A DNA stretch of 64,000 bases from an uncultured Sulfitobacter sp. (GTDB lineage: Bacteria; Pseudomonadota; Alphaproteobacteria; Rhodobacterales; Rhodobacteraceae). Under the pieces are notes generated by a model. It saw only the letters and a program-made list of their open reading frames with translations, was not told the origin of the DNA and searched no databases. The translations under genes and the position numbers were made by a program. Of the stretch, positions 45,122 to 53,852 are shown piece by piece; within the stretch, counting starts at the first letter, position 1, and every line of letters begins with the position of its first letter. The stretch is from assembly GCA_938003685.1 (NCBI GenBank), contig CALKXT010000047.1, positions 1 through 64,000 on the forward strand, given 5' to 3'.

Positions 45122-46248
45122 TCCGCAGTGCGCTCATCCTTTTACTGATTTGGCCTGTTGCAGTTTTTGCTCAATCTGAGGCCGCGGTCGAGGCGCGCGC
45201 AGCAGCGGCAGAATTGGAAAGCGCGTCTGCTTTGCTTGACGACGCGGATAGCGCGCGTGATCGGGTCAAAGCGTTGACGGAAACCATACAGGCGTTTGAA
45301 AAGGGTCTGGGGGCAATGCGCGCTGGCTTGCGTCAAGTCGCAATCAACGAGGCGCAACTGACGCAAAAGCTTGAGGCGCGTGACGGTGAAGTCGCCCAAT
45401 TGCTTGGGGTGTTACAGAGCATCGGTGGGTCACCTTCACCCGTATCATTTTTGCACCCGGATGGCCCAACGGGAACTGCGCGTGCTGGTATGTTGTTGGC
45501 TGAATTGACGCCTGCGCTGAATACCCGTGCTGATGCCTTACGCCGTGATCTTGAAGACGTACAAACGCTGCGTACCCTTCAAGTGGATGCTAAAGAACGG
45601 CTGCAAAAAGGGCTTACTGAAGTGCAAGCTGCGCGGACATCTTTGAACCAAGCGATGGCGAACCGCACGGACCTGCCCATACGCTTTACCGAAGATCCCG
45701 TGCGTACTGCTATTCTAATTGCATCGACCGAGACACTTGATGGATTTGCTAGCGGGTTGTCAGAAATTGTAACGGACGAAGTTGCACCAGCGCCTGTTAA
45801 TTTGGATGGCCAGGTCGGGGACCTCACCCTGCCAGTTCAAGGATTACTATTACGGCGCGCAGGTGAGGCCGATGCCGCAGGTGTGAAACGCCCCGGCATT
45901 ATCGTCGCAACACGCCCTCGTGCCATCGTCACAACCCCTACTGCGGCAACGATCCGTTACACTGGGCCGTTGCTTGATTTTGGCAACGTGATCATTTTAG
46001 AACCGCAAGCGGACACATTGTTTGTGTTGGCGGGTTTAGATGTGGTGTACGGAACAGCAGGACAAGTGATCGCTGGCGGCACACCAATTGGGCTAATGGG
46101 CGGGCAAACAGACGGAAATGACACGACATTGTCACTAGGTCGTGAAGGCACTGGCCCTGATCGCTCAGAAACGCTCTATATAGAGGTCAGGCAAGACAAC
46201 ACTCCACAGGACCCAAGCGACTGGTTCCGCACCGACAAGGATGGATAA
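45118..46248 (+). CDS. EnvC-like murein hydrolase activator with degenerate LytM domain
   Basis: A 376-residue exported protein: signal peptide (MIRSALILLLIWPVAVFAQ), a long coiled-coil part (about 20-190) and a C-terminal LytM/M23-like domain (RYTGPLLDFGNVIILEP ... VIAGGTPIGLMGG ... ETLYIEVRQDNTPQDPSDWF). The histidines and aspartate needed for zinc binding are absent (for example LAGLDVVYG where YAHL is expected), so it should activate amidases rather than cut peptidoglycan itself, as EnvC does. The start is ATG 45118, overlapping the gpmI stop. The arrangement gpmI-envC-ctpA is common in Rhodobacterales. Confidence 0.85.
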   Translation: MIRSALILLLIWPVAVFAQSEAAVEARAAAAELESASALLDDADSARDRVKALTETIQAFEKGLGAMRAGLRQVAINEAQLTQKLEARDGEVAQLLGVLQSIGGSPSPVSFLHPDGPTGTARAGMLLAELTPALNTRADALRRDLEDVQTLRTLQVDAKERLQKGLTEVQAARTSLNQAMANRTDLPIRFTEDPVRTAILIASTETLDGFASGLSEIVTDEVAPAPVNLDGQVGDLTLPVQGLLLRRAGEADAAGVKRPGIIVATRPRAIVTTPTAATIRYTGPLLDFGNVIILEPQADTLFVLAGLDVVYGTAGQVIAGGTPIGLMGGQTDGNDTTLSLGREGTGPDRSETLYIEVRQDNTPQDPSDWFRTDKDG

Positions 46249-46251
46249 AAG

Positions 46252-47592
46252 ATGAAGAAATTTGTGATGGCTGCCATTGGCGGCACTTTGGCAGGTGTTC
46301 TCGTTACAACACAGATTGCCGGCCCCTTGTTGGCGCAGGAATCGGCCAAGACAGAAAATGTTTATGAACAGCTTGACCTGTTTGGCGACATCTTTGAACG
46401 CATTCGCGCGCAATACGTGGAAGAGGTCGAAACTGATGAACTGATCGAAGCGGCCATCAACGGCATGCTGACATCGCTTGATCCACATTCCAGCTATCTG
46501 TCGCCCAAAGCTGCTGCCAAGATGCGCGAACAGACGCGCGGTGAATTTGGTGGTCTTGGTATTGAAGTCACGCAAGAAGACGGCTTTGTCAAAGTTGTAT
46601 CACCCATTGATGGTACACCTGCCGCTGAGGCGGGTATCGAAGCGGGTGATTTTATCACGCAGGTGAACGGCGAAAGCCTGTTGGGTTTGCTTCTCGACGA
46701 TGCGGTCGAACTGATGCGCGGCCCTGTGGGGTCCGAGATTGTCATCACCGTTGTGCGTGAAGGTGAGGCAGAACCGTTTGATGTGTCGATCATTCGTGAC
46801 ACGATCCAATTGACGGCGGTACGTGCGCGCACCGAAGGATCGACTGCGGTGCTGCGTCTGACGACATTCAACGAACAGACCTATCCAAAGATGAAAGAAG
46901 AGCTGGAAAAGCAGATCGAAAACCTTGGCGGCATCGATAACATGAACGGCATTGTCCTCGACCTGCGCAACAATCCGGGTGGATTGTTGAATCAAGCGAT
47001 TGCCGTGTCCGATGCGTTCTTGGAAGAAGGCGAAATCGTCAGCACGCGTGGCCGTGAATTGGCCGATGGTGACCGGGTGAACGCGACACCGGGTGATTTG
47101 TCGCAAGGCAAACCGATTGTTGTGTTGATCAACGGTGGCTCTGCTTCGGCGTCTGAAATTGTTGCGGGTGCGTTGCAAGATCACCGCCGCGCGATTGTGA
47201 TTGGTACAAAAAGCTTTGGTAAGGGGTCTGTTCAGACCGTCATGCCACTGCGTGGTGATGGTGCGATGCGCCTGACGACTGCGCGTTATTACACGCCATC
47301 AGGCCGCTCTATTCAGGCGCTGGGTGTGTCCCCAGATATCATCGTAGCACAGCCCGCAGTAAAGCCGAAAACCGAAGAAGAGGAAGAGGCGGCCACAACA
47401 CGTCGCACACGTTCAGAAGCGGACTTGCGCGGTAGCTTGAACAACGACAGCTTGACCGAAGATCAGATCAAGCAGATTGAAGCCGACCGCGATAAAGCCG
47501 AAAAAGCCGCTGAATTGCGCGAGGAAGATTACCAACTGGCCTATGCCATTGATATTCTCAAGGGTCTGTCTGCATTGGGTCCAAAAGAGTAA
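46252..47592 (+). CDS. ctpA: Carboxy-terminal processing peptidase, S41 family
   Basis: A 446-residue periplasmic serine protease. Signal peptide/anchor at the N-terminus (FVMAAIGGTLAGVLVTTQIAGPLLA), DPHSSYLSPK, a PDZ domain (about 95-175; GGLGIEVTQEDGFVKVVSP, PAAEAGIEAGDFI) and the catalytic region INGGSASASEIVAGAL with Ser, and KSFGKGSVQ with the Lys of the dyad. The C-terminal part is acidic and lysine-rich. It starts three bases after the EnvC-like gene with AAGGA upstream. A strong terminator follows. Confidence 0.94.
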   Translation: MKKFVMAAIGGTLAGVLVTTQIAGPLLAQESAKTENVYEQLDLFGDIFERIRAQYVEEVETDELIEAAINGMLTSLDPHSSYLSPKAAAKMREQTRGEFGGLGIEVTQEDGFVKVVSPIDGTPAAEAGIEAGDFITQVNGESLLGLLLDDAVELMRGPVGSEIVITVVREGEAEPFDVSIIRDTIQLTAVRARTEGSTAVLRLTTFNEQTYPKMKEELEKQIENLGGIDNMNGIVLDLRNNPGGLLNQAIAVSDAFLEEGEIVSTRGRELADGDRVNATPGDLSQGKPIVVLINGGSASASEIVAGALQDHRRAIVIGTKSFGKGSVQTVMPLRGDGAMRLTTARYYTPSGRSIQALGVSPDIIVAQPAVKPKTEEEEEAATTRRTRSEADLRGSLNNDSLTEDQIKQIEADRDKAEKAAELREEDYQLAYAIDILKGLSALGPKE

Positions 47593-47611
47593 TTTCTATA
47601 GCAGTCTAAAC

Positions 47612-47645
47612 AAAAAAGGCCCGTGCATGATGCATGGGCCTTTTT
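47612..47645. terminator. Bidirectional rho-independent terminator after ctpA
   Basis: A ten-base-pair stem (GGCCCGTGCA with TGCATGGGCC, one G-T wobble) around a TGA loop, flanked by six A on the left and five T on the right. It therefore ends transcripts from both sides: ctpA on the plus strand and the RND pump gene on the minus strand. Confidence 0.92.
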
Positions 47646-47680
47646 ATGTGTGTGCGCATATCGCCCGCAAACGATGGCCG

Positions 47681-50600
47681 TTACTTGCGAAACATCAGCC
47701 GATAAGCACAAGGCACGAGCAGCAGTGTTAAAGGTGTCGCGGCTGCTAACCCGCCAATCATCAAGGTGGCCATCGGTTCGAACAAGGCACCCCCAGCAAT
47801 CGCCATGGGAAGCAAGCCAAACACCGTTGTGAAAGTCGTCAGTAAAATTGGCGTCACACGTTTCTTTGATGCTGACACAATCGCATCTTCAATCGATTGT
47901 GTGGCGCGTTCAATGTCGATTTGGTCGATCAGAACAATGGCGTTGTTGATGATGATACCGGCCAAGGAAATCATCCCAAGCGTGCCAAAAAATGACATCG
48001 GTTGACCAAACAAATACAAACCAATTCCGGCACCGGATGCGACCAATGGAATGGTCATAAAAGTCAGTGCAACGCGACGGGACGAGTTGAACTGGAACAT
48101 CAAAGCAATCAACATCACGACCACAGTCAGTGGCAAGCCACTTGCCAGATTGCTGTTTGCCTCAGAGCTGTCCGTCAATTCGCCGCCGATCTCTACGCGA
48201 TAATCCGGCCCCAGATCAGCGATGACATCATCAATCGTGGGCTGCAAATGATCCAGCATCTCACCTGCTGAGAAGCGACCGCTTTTGCCTTCGACAATAA
48301 GTTGACGTTCCTGATTTTCGCGCCTGATTTGCGAAAACTCAAACCGGGGCGCAAAGTTTGCTACTTGATCAAGTGCTATCAAGCGGCCGTTGGCAGGAAT
48401 CGATAGATTCGCCAAATCTTCCAGACTGTCACGAAAGCTTTCATCAGCACGCAAGACAATTGGTATGCTGTCACTGCCTTCGCGGTAGGTGGATTCGACC
48501 GTACCGCTTAGGAATGTTTCCATCACATCAGAGATATCGCGCGACGTCACGCCGAATTCGCGCGCTTTGTCCTGTTGGACCTCAACAATCATTTTGACCA
48601 GCTTGTTGCCCCAATTGGTTTTGACGAATATTTGGTCAGGAACTGTGTTAAAGGCGGCCTCCAACTGTTTGGACGCGGCGAGTAATCTATCGCCATCTTC
48701 ACCAATAATCTTGACCTGAACAATACCACTTTCACCCGCCCCCATCGATAGGCGTGTTACCCGAAAACGGGCTGCCGGATGATTGCGCAGAACATGTGCG
48801 CGCAAGCGATCTGCGGCGACAACTGCCCCATCCGCATCGGCAGTGTTCACCACAAAAAATGCGCTTGACGGGTCTGTGTCCGCCGGGGATAGGGCAAGGT
48901 AAAATCGCGGCCCACCAGAGCCAACAAATACCGTTGTATTGACGACCTCGGGGTTAGCATCCGCATCAGACAGCCACTTTTCAACCGCCAGTGCCTCGTC
49001 GCGGGTTGCTTTGATGGATGTGCCACGGGGCATATCCATATACATCAGAAAATCAGCACGCGCAGAAAGCGGAAACATCTCAGACTTGTTTAGGCCTAAA
49101 ACGGAGCTGCCTAAGATCACAACCAGATAAACTGCTGGCACAATCAACAGACCCCAGCGCAAAATGCGCCGCACCAACCAGCCGTACCAACGCACGAGTG
49201 CGTTTTCCTTGGGTTCCTTGCCCGCCTTTAAAATGCGTGCCGCAAGAAATGGCAGGATATATAATGCTGTGACCCATGAACCCAACAACATCAACGCAAC
49301 AACAGCCCCTAGCGAGAAGGCAAATTCGCCTGTCGTGCCCTCAAGGATGAGCATTGGAATAAACGCAGAAACTGTAGTGATGGAAGCTACAGCGAGTGGG
49401 ATAAAGAACTGTTTGCCCGCGTCCAATGCAGCATCTTCAGGGGCGGCACCCGCGCGCAAACGGTTTTGAATATCCTCAACCACAACCAGCCCATTGTCGA
49501 CCAGCAGTCCTAGCGAGATGATCACCGCCGCAATCGAAATTTGTTGCAAAGCGATGCCAAGATAGGACATGCCGAGCAGCGCAAAACCCATAGTAAAAGG
49601 CACGATCATCGCAACCACCAAAGCAGGGCGTAGGCCAAGGAACAACAACAACACCAATAAAACAACGCCAAATGTCTGCGCTACATTGCTGAGCGCGCTG
49701 TTGATCGCGACGGTCACGTTGGTCTCTTGATAGGTTGAAAAGTTATATGAAATCCCAATGGGTTGTGTATCTTCAAACGCGGCAACCCTATCCTTGAGGA
49801 CTTTGCCGATCTTTTGGATGTCGCGTGTGTCGTTCATTTCGACGGCCAGCAACAAGGCAGGCTTGCCATTAAAATAGACCGGCGATTCAGGTGGATCGAC
49901 AAAGCCGCGTCGGACAGTCAGCAAATCCTTGAGTCGCACCAAATTGCCTGTGCTACTGACCTGTGTCAGAATTTCACCAATCTCTTCGACTGAGTTGAAA
50001 TCGCCATTTGCCTCGAGGGCAAGTGTGGTGCCAGCAGCATCCAATTTACCCGCAGGAAGGATGACGTTCTGAGCCTGTAAATCGGCAATCACTTGCTTAA
50101 GTTGCACACCAACAGCGGCCAATTTTCGACTGTCGATCTCAAGGAAAATCCGTTCATCCTGGACGCCAGATAGACTAACCTTGGTGATGCCATCTAACGT
50201 GTATAAATTCTTGCGCAAGGCATCCGCAGAATCCCAGACTTCGCGTAGATCGAACCCTTCGCCAGTGACCGCAATTGTCGCAATCGAAACATCGCCGTAA
50301 TTGGTGTTGATGTTCGGGCCTTGGGTGCCTTCAGGAAACCGGACCTCTTCCATTTTGTTGCGGATGTCTTGAAAGATGGCAGGCAGTTCTGACGAGCCAA
50401 CCGATTCATATAAATTCAGCGTGACAACAGCTGAACCCGTGGTGATTAGCGTCGAAATATCTTCAACTTCACCAATCTCGCGGGCTTTGCGTTCAATTGG
50501 TGTCGCCAAAAGATCTTCGACCCGCTCAGGCGACATGCCCTCAAAACTCGCCGCAACGATTGCCGTGCGAATGGTGATCGCAGGGTTTTCCCGTTTAGGC

Positions 50601-50698
50601 AGCCCGAAATAAGTTATGGCTCCCATGATCAGAAGGCCGATCATCATCAAAACCGTCAGCCTGCTTTTGTTCAGGCCAAAGCGCGTTAGAATATCCAT
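47681..50698 (-). CDS. RND efflux pump inner-membrane permease subunit
   Basis: A 1005-residue AcrB/HAE1-type transporter: FGLNKSRLTVLMMIGLLIMGAITYFGLPKRENPAI at the N-terminus, the family motif RVEDLLATPIERKAREI, TM4 with LGLLVDNGLVVVEDIQNRL (proton-relay Asp), a duplicate topology with two large periplasmic domains, and a C-terminal helix bundle. The substrate cannot be read from the sequence. It starts four bases after the adaptor gene; no TolC-like outer-membrane gene is present. Confidence 0.93.
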   Translation of the reverse strand: MDILTRFGLNKSRLTVLMMIGLLIMGAITYFGLPKRENPAITIRTAIVAASFEGMSPERVEDLLATPIERKAREIGEVEDISTLITTGSAVVTLNLYESVGSSELPAIFQDIRNKMEEVRFPEGTQGPNINTNYGDVSIATIAVTGEGFDLREVWDSADALRKNLYTLDGITKVSLSGVQDERIFLEIDSRKLAAVGVQLKQVIADLQAQNVILPAGKLDAAGTTLALEANGDFNSVEEIGEILTQVSSTGNLVRLKDLLTVRRGFVDPPESPVYFNGKPALLLAVEMNDTRDIQKIGKVLKDRVAAFEDTQPIGISYNFSTYQETNVTVAINSALSNVAQTFGVVLLVLLLFLGLRPALVVAMIVPFTMGFALLGMSYLGIALQQISIAAVIISLGLLVDNGLVVVEDIQNRLRAGAAPEDAALDAGKQFFIPLAVASITTVSAFIPMLILEGTTGEFAFSLGAVVALMLLGSWVTALYILPFLAARILKAGKEPKENALVRWYGWLVRRILRWGLLIVPAVYLVVILGSSVLGLNKSEMFPLSARADFLMYMDMPRGTSIKATRDEALAVEKWLSDADANPEVVNTTVFVGSGGPRFYLALSPADTDPSSAFFVVNTADADGAVVAADRLRAHVLRNHPAARFRVTRLSMGAGESGIVQVKIIGEDGDRLLAASKQLEAAFNTVPDQIFVKTNWGNKLVKMIVEVQQDKAREFGVTSRDISDVMETFLSGTVESTYREGSDSIPIVLRADESFRDSLEDLANLSIPANGRLIALDQVANFAPRFEFSQIRRENQERQLIVEGKSGRFSAGEMLDHLQPTIDDVIADLGPDYRVEIGGELTDSSEANSNLASGLPLTVVVMLIALMFQFNSSRRVALTFMTIPLVASGAGIGLYLFGQPMSFFGTLGMISLAGIIINNAIVLIDQIDIERATQSIEDAIVSASKKRVTPILLTTFTTVFGLLPMAIAGGALFEPMATLMIGGLAAATPLTLLLVPCAYRLMFRK

Positions 50699-50702
50699 GG
50701 CT

Positions 50703-51821
50703 TTAGTCCTCTAACAGCGTGACGGATTGCCCGTCGGTTAGAAAACTAACGCCTGCGGATGCAACGCGCTCTCCAGCTTCTAGCCCTGAAATCACCAAGA
50801 CGGAGTTTTCGCGTATACCGGCAATCATGACTTCGCGTTTGTTGACAGTTTCTGTCGTTGGGTCATAGACAAACAACTTGAGAGGTGCGGGTTCTGTTGG
50901 GCTGCGCGTGCCGGAAATGTTGCCTTCAACTACGGCCGCGCTGATCGGGATGGTAAAGCCAAGTTCAGCTGGAATGTCGAATTCAAGAGCAACTTCAACC
51001 GCCATACCTGATTTAATATCGGAAGGGGCGTCTTGGAGTGTTATGACGACCGGAAACGAAGAGACAGTATCGGCGCTTGCACCCAATTCGGTGACGACAC
51101 CACGCAGTGTGCGATCAGGTGCATCAGCCAAACGTAATGTGGCGGGTTTGCCAATGGCTAGGCGATTGACCGTATCGTAATTGACAGTGAAACTGACTTC
51201 AAACCCACCCGCTTGATACAGTGTGGCAATGGCTGAACCGACGCCAACGGTTGCAAATGATTGCGCATCAACCGAACTGATGATGCCATCAAAGGGTGCC
51301 AATAGATTTGTGTCGCGTGCTGATTTTTTGGCAGTGTCCAGCGCGCGCTCTGCTTGCACGAAGGCTTGCGCCGATGCGGTTGCGTCTGTCTTAGCATTGT
51401 CTACAGCGACCTTTGTCACAACACCACGTGTCAGCAATTCTTCCTGCCGGGCCAAATTTGCTGCACTGTTTTCAGCAGCCACACGCGATTGTTCGACCGC
51501 AGCTTCAGCAGAAGCGACCTGAATTTCCAGCGTTGCGTCATCAATCTGTGCCAATACTTCGCCTTCTTTGACGACTTGACCTACTTTCAAATCAATTTCT
51601 TTTAGGCGTCCGCCAATCTCAAATCCTACTGTGGTCAGCTCAGAAGGCTGCAATACACTTGGAAAACGGCGCAATACACTGTGCTCGCTCTCAGCCACCA
51701 GCACAGTTTTCAGCCCCCGCACCGGAGCTTCAACATCTTGTGCCGCATCATCTTCGGGTAAACAGGCCGCTACTAAAAAGGTTGCAGCCAAGAGACAAAA
51801 GGTTCTCTTCATGATTTTCAT
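50703..51821 (-). CDS. RND efflux periplasmic adaptor (membrane fusion lipoprotein)
   Basis: A 372-residue lipoprotein (lipobox VAAC in FCLLAATFLVAACLPED) with the adaptor architecture: barrel-sandwich segments VGFEIGGRLKEIDLKVGQVVKEGEVLAQID and LLAPFDGIISSVDAQSFATV around an alpha-helical hairpin (about residues 110-165), then beta-barrel and membrane-proximal domains. The start is ATG 51821, with GGAG at good spacing; the track start at 51839 adds six residues. It is transcribed with the permease gene. A candidate promoter lies upstream. Confidence 0.9.
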   Translation of the reverse strand: MKIMKRTFCLLAATFLVAACLPEDDAAQDVEAPVRGLKTVLVAESEHSVLRRFPSVLQPSELTTVGFEIGGRLKEIDLKVGQVVKEGEVLAQIDDATLEIQVASAEAAVEQSRVAAENSAANLARQEELLTRGVVTKVAVDNAKTDATASAQAFVQAERALDTAKKSARDTNLLAPFDGIISSVDAQSFATVGVGSAIATLYQAGGFEVSFTVNYDTVNRLAIGKPATLRLADAPDRTLRGVVTELGASADTVSSFPVVITLQDAPSDIKSGMAVEVALEFDIPAELGFTIPISAAVVEGNISGTRSPTEPAPLKLFVYDPTTETVNKREVMIAGIRENSVLVISGLEAGERVASAGVSFLTDGQSVTLLED

Positions 51822-51849
51822 TCTTTGGTCTCCGGGCAATAAGTCAGGT

Positions 51850-51877
51850 TCAAATAACGCTGCTGGTTATCTGTCAA
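51850..51877 (-). promoter_or_regulatory. Candidate promoter of the RND efflux operon
   Basis: The minus strand has a perfect TTGACA (51877-51872), followed 15-17 bases later by a weak TTATTT/TTTGAA as possible -10. The ATG of the adaptor gene is about 30 bases downstream. The spacing is acceptable but the -10 is poor, so this is only a candidate. Confidence 0.35.
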
Positions 51878-51982
51878 AATAGGTTAGACGCCCAGTTTTT
51901 GAACGCCCTATTGATTTAGGCTAAGATACTAGAGCTTAATCGGCAATGATGATGGCGCACCGCAGGGTCGGGAACCTGGCGG

Positions 51983-52354
51983 TTACATCGTTTCAAGGCA
52001 ATGACGACGGAAGGCACGTTTCAGCATATCCAACTCGGCACGCAGTAAATCCATTTCAGCACGAATATCATCACCCAAAACCTCACCGGCCATCAATGTA
52101 ACATGCCCGATCTTCTCATTTGCTGCCTTGTCGCAGATGATCAGCGTCTGTACGCCCTCGGCAATCGCATTAGCGGGAATGGGGAACGCCAAAACCCAAT
52201 GGCCCGCATCCGCGTTATGCGTAATGCTGATGCCCTCAACCGCTTCTTTTTGGTGGGTCACTTCAATTTCAGGCTTTGTGTCGCCCGTGTTGGTGACGAT
52301 GCCCTGCCAGACCCCCTGGGAGATTTTGGTCTTTGTCAATTGCACTGCGGTCAT
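51983..52354 (-). CDS. Protein of unknown function (123 aa) downstream of DUF6478
   Basis: I do not recognise the family. It is predicted to be soluble, with a beta-rich first part (VWQGIVTNTGDTKPEIEVTHQ, GHWVLAFPIPANAIAEGVQTLIICD) and a helical, possibly coiled-coil C-terminus (RAEMDLLRAELDMLKRAFRRHCLE). It has AAGGAG nine bases before the ATG and lies 12 bases after the DUF6478 gene on the same strand, so the two are probably co-transcribed. Confidence 0.7.
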   Translation of the reverse strand: MTAVQLTKTKISQGVWQGIVTNTGDTKPEIEVTHQKEAVEGISITHNADAGHWVLAFPIPANAIAEGVQTLIICDKAANEKIGHVTLMAGEVLGDDIRAEMDLLRAELDMLKRAFRRHCLETM

Positions 52355-52366
52355 GCGCGTTGCTCC

Positions 52367-53140
52367 TTATAGATGCGCGCGCGGGCGGCGCGAGAATGTC
52401 AGATCGCGCAAGATCACTTGATTCATTTGTGGACCCTCAAAGATCAGATCAATCCAAGCCCGTTCCACCCGTTTTTCATTCAAGTTGGAATAGGCCAAAT
52501 CAAACTCAACGCGAATATTCTCTTCGCTTAAGGGCAGTTCACGCACGATTTGTTCGGTATTGGGACCATGTCGAATGTTAAGGCGGGCAAAAATCTCAAG
52601 CGGTTTTTCCATTTCAACAATCGCATCCATGCGCAATAGATGTGTACGTTTCAAACCCAAAACACCCGCATCAGGCAGGTCAACAACCAGTGACAGAAAC
52701 GATCCATCAAATTTGAAAACATCCAACCGCAGGCCATAAGGCGCAAGGTCTGCTTCGCGCATGTTGCGCAGTTGGCGCAGGGTCAGTTCCGAATATTCGC
52801 AATCATGAAATAGCGTAACCTCGTCACCTAACATAGATTTCGTTTGAACCGATGACAGGCCAGGCGTCGGTAACGGGCCGCGCCATAATTCGGGCCGCCA
52901 AGACCAATCTGCGTTATGCGGTTTTGGAAAGCTGGTCGAGCCAATCATTGGCAGGGCAAGGCGTTCATCAGCGGTGTGAATAAGGCGATCCAGATGAGTC
53001 TTGAGCAAGCGGGCGCGGCTGCGTTGACGCCGCAATGTCGGCAGTTCAGTCGTTGCCGCCAACCGCGCAGCACGCGCCCATCGTAAAATGTTGCGCGAAT
53101 AAATCTTGCCATCCAGAAAGCGGAAACCGAGTTTGGACAT
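52367..53140 (-). CDS. DUF6478 family protein
   Basis: A 257-residue protein with a basic N-terminal helical part (WARAARLAATTELPTLRRQRSRARLLKTHLDRL) and a beta-rich body containing WSWRPELWRGPL, ISVQTKSML-like (SSVQTKSMLGDEVTLFHD) and the repeated helix-strand EFDLAYSNLNEKRVERAWIDLIFEGPQMNQV. The family is known mainly from Rhodobacterales and has no assigned function. No signal peptide or membrane segment is seen. Confidence 0.7.
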   Translation of the reverse strand: MSKLGFRFLDGKIYSRNILRWARAARLAATTELPTLRRQRSRARLLKTHLDRLIHTADERLALPMIGSTSFPKPHNADWSWRPELWRGPLPTPGLSSVQTKSMLGDEVTLFHDCEYSELTLRQLRNMREADLAPYGLRLDVFKFDGSFLSLVVDLPDAGVLGLKRTHLLRMDAIVEMEKPLEIFARLNIRHGPNTEQIVRELPLSEENIRVEFDLAYSNLNEKRVERAWIDLIFEGPQMNQVILRDLTFSRRPRAHL

Positions 53141-53199
53141 GAAAGGGGAGCCTCTGATTTTTGCCCACCCTATCTATCCCAAAGGTTTCATTCAAATAA

Positions 53200-53241
53200 A
53201 TTGGCAACAATCTGGGCGTGAAATGCGATAATGTTGCCAAT
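53200..53241. repeat. Perfect 10-bp inverted repeat between the lipoprotein and DUF6478 genes
   Basis: ATTGGCAACA and TGTTGCCAAT are separated by 22 bases. On the minus strand it comes 18 bases after the stop of the lipoprotein gene and is followed by TTTATTTG, so it could end the ilvD-lipoprotein transcript; alternatively it is an operator 60-100 bases upstream of the DUF6478 start. Confidence 0.45.
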
Positions 53242-53258
53242 ATTGAAGCAATTGCGGA

Positions 53259-53852
53259 TTAAGAAGCCCCTTGGCTGCGTGACATGACCGCAGAAACAAT
53301 ACTACGCCCCTCTCCAGAGGTGGCGCGCCCGCCCTCAGGGCCGTATAGCGTTACGGCAATGAGTTGCCCGCCGATATGTGTAGCTCCGCGCCAATGTTTA
53401 GTGCCGACCCCATCAATCGGCGCGGGGCCTTCGCCGCGAAATACTAAGGTGCCGTCCGAGGTTTTTGGGTCGCTTGCGTTGCTCAATCCGTTGGCAGATG
53501 CCAAGTCTTGCATGGCGGGAATTGCGGCACCCGGTGCTGACGGTAAAACGCTGACAGTGATGAAGCCCAAAGGCGCATCCCCTGCCGCTTGCGGTACACC
53601 CAAAACGTCGCAACGGGCCATCAGGGCAAATTGTTTTTTGACGCTATTGCTGTCGATGCAAAACCCGCGCGGAGCGACAAGCGTGACTGCGCCATCGGCC
53701 AATTTTGCCTGCGATAGCGGTTTGGCTTGTTGTCCTTTGATCGTTGGTACAGACAACCCTTCAAACAGCGCAGCACCCTGACCGCCTTCGCAAGCGGACA
53801 GGATCAGCAACGCAAGCGCTGCAATGGGGCCTTTACAGGTCCATGTAGTCAT
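53259..53852 (-). CDS. Putative lipoprotein downstream of ilvD
   Basis: A 197-residue predicted lipoprotein (signal [17 protein letters not shown], lipobox LSAC). The body has [18 protein letters not shown] with a cysteine, and another at ARCDVLG, which may form a disulfide. No enzyme motif is recognised; similar proteins occur downstream of ilvD in related genomes as far as I recall. The start is ATG 53852, overlapping the end of ilvD by 20 bases; the track start at 53870 adds six residues. Confidence 0.72.
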   Translation of the reverse strand: MTTWTCKGPIAALALLILSACEGGQGAALFEGLSVPTIKGQQAKPLSQAKLADGAVTLVAPRGFCIDSNSVKKQFALMARCDVLGVPQAAGDAPLGFITVSVLPSAPGAAIPAMQDLASANGLSNASDPKTSDGTLVFRGEGPAPIDGVGTKHWRGATHIGGQLIAVTLYGPEGGRATSGEGRSIVSAVMSRSQGAS

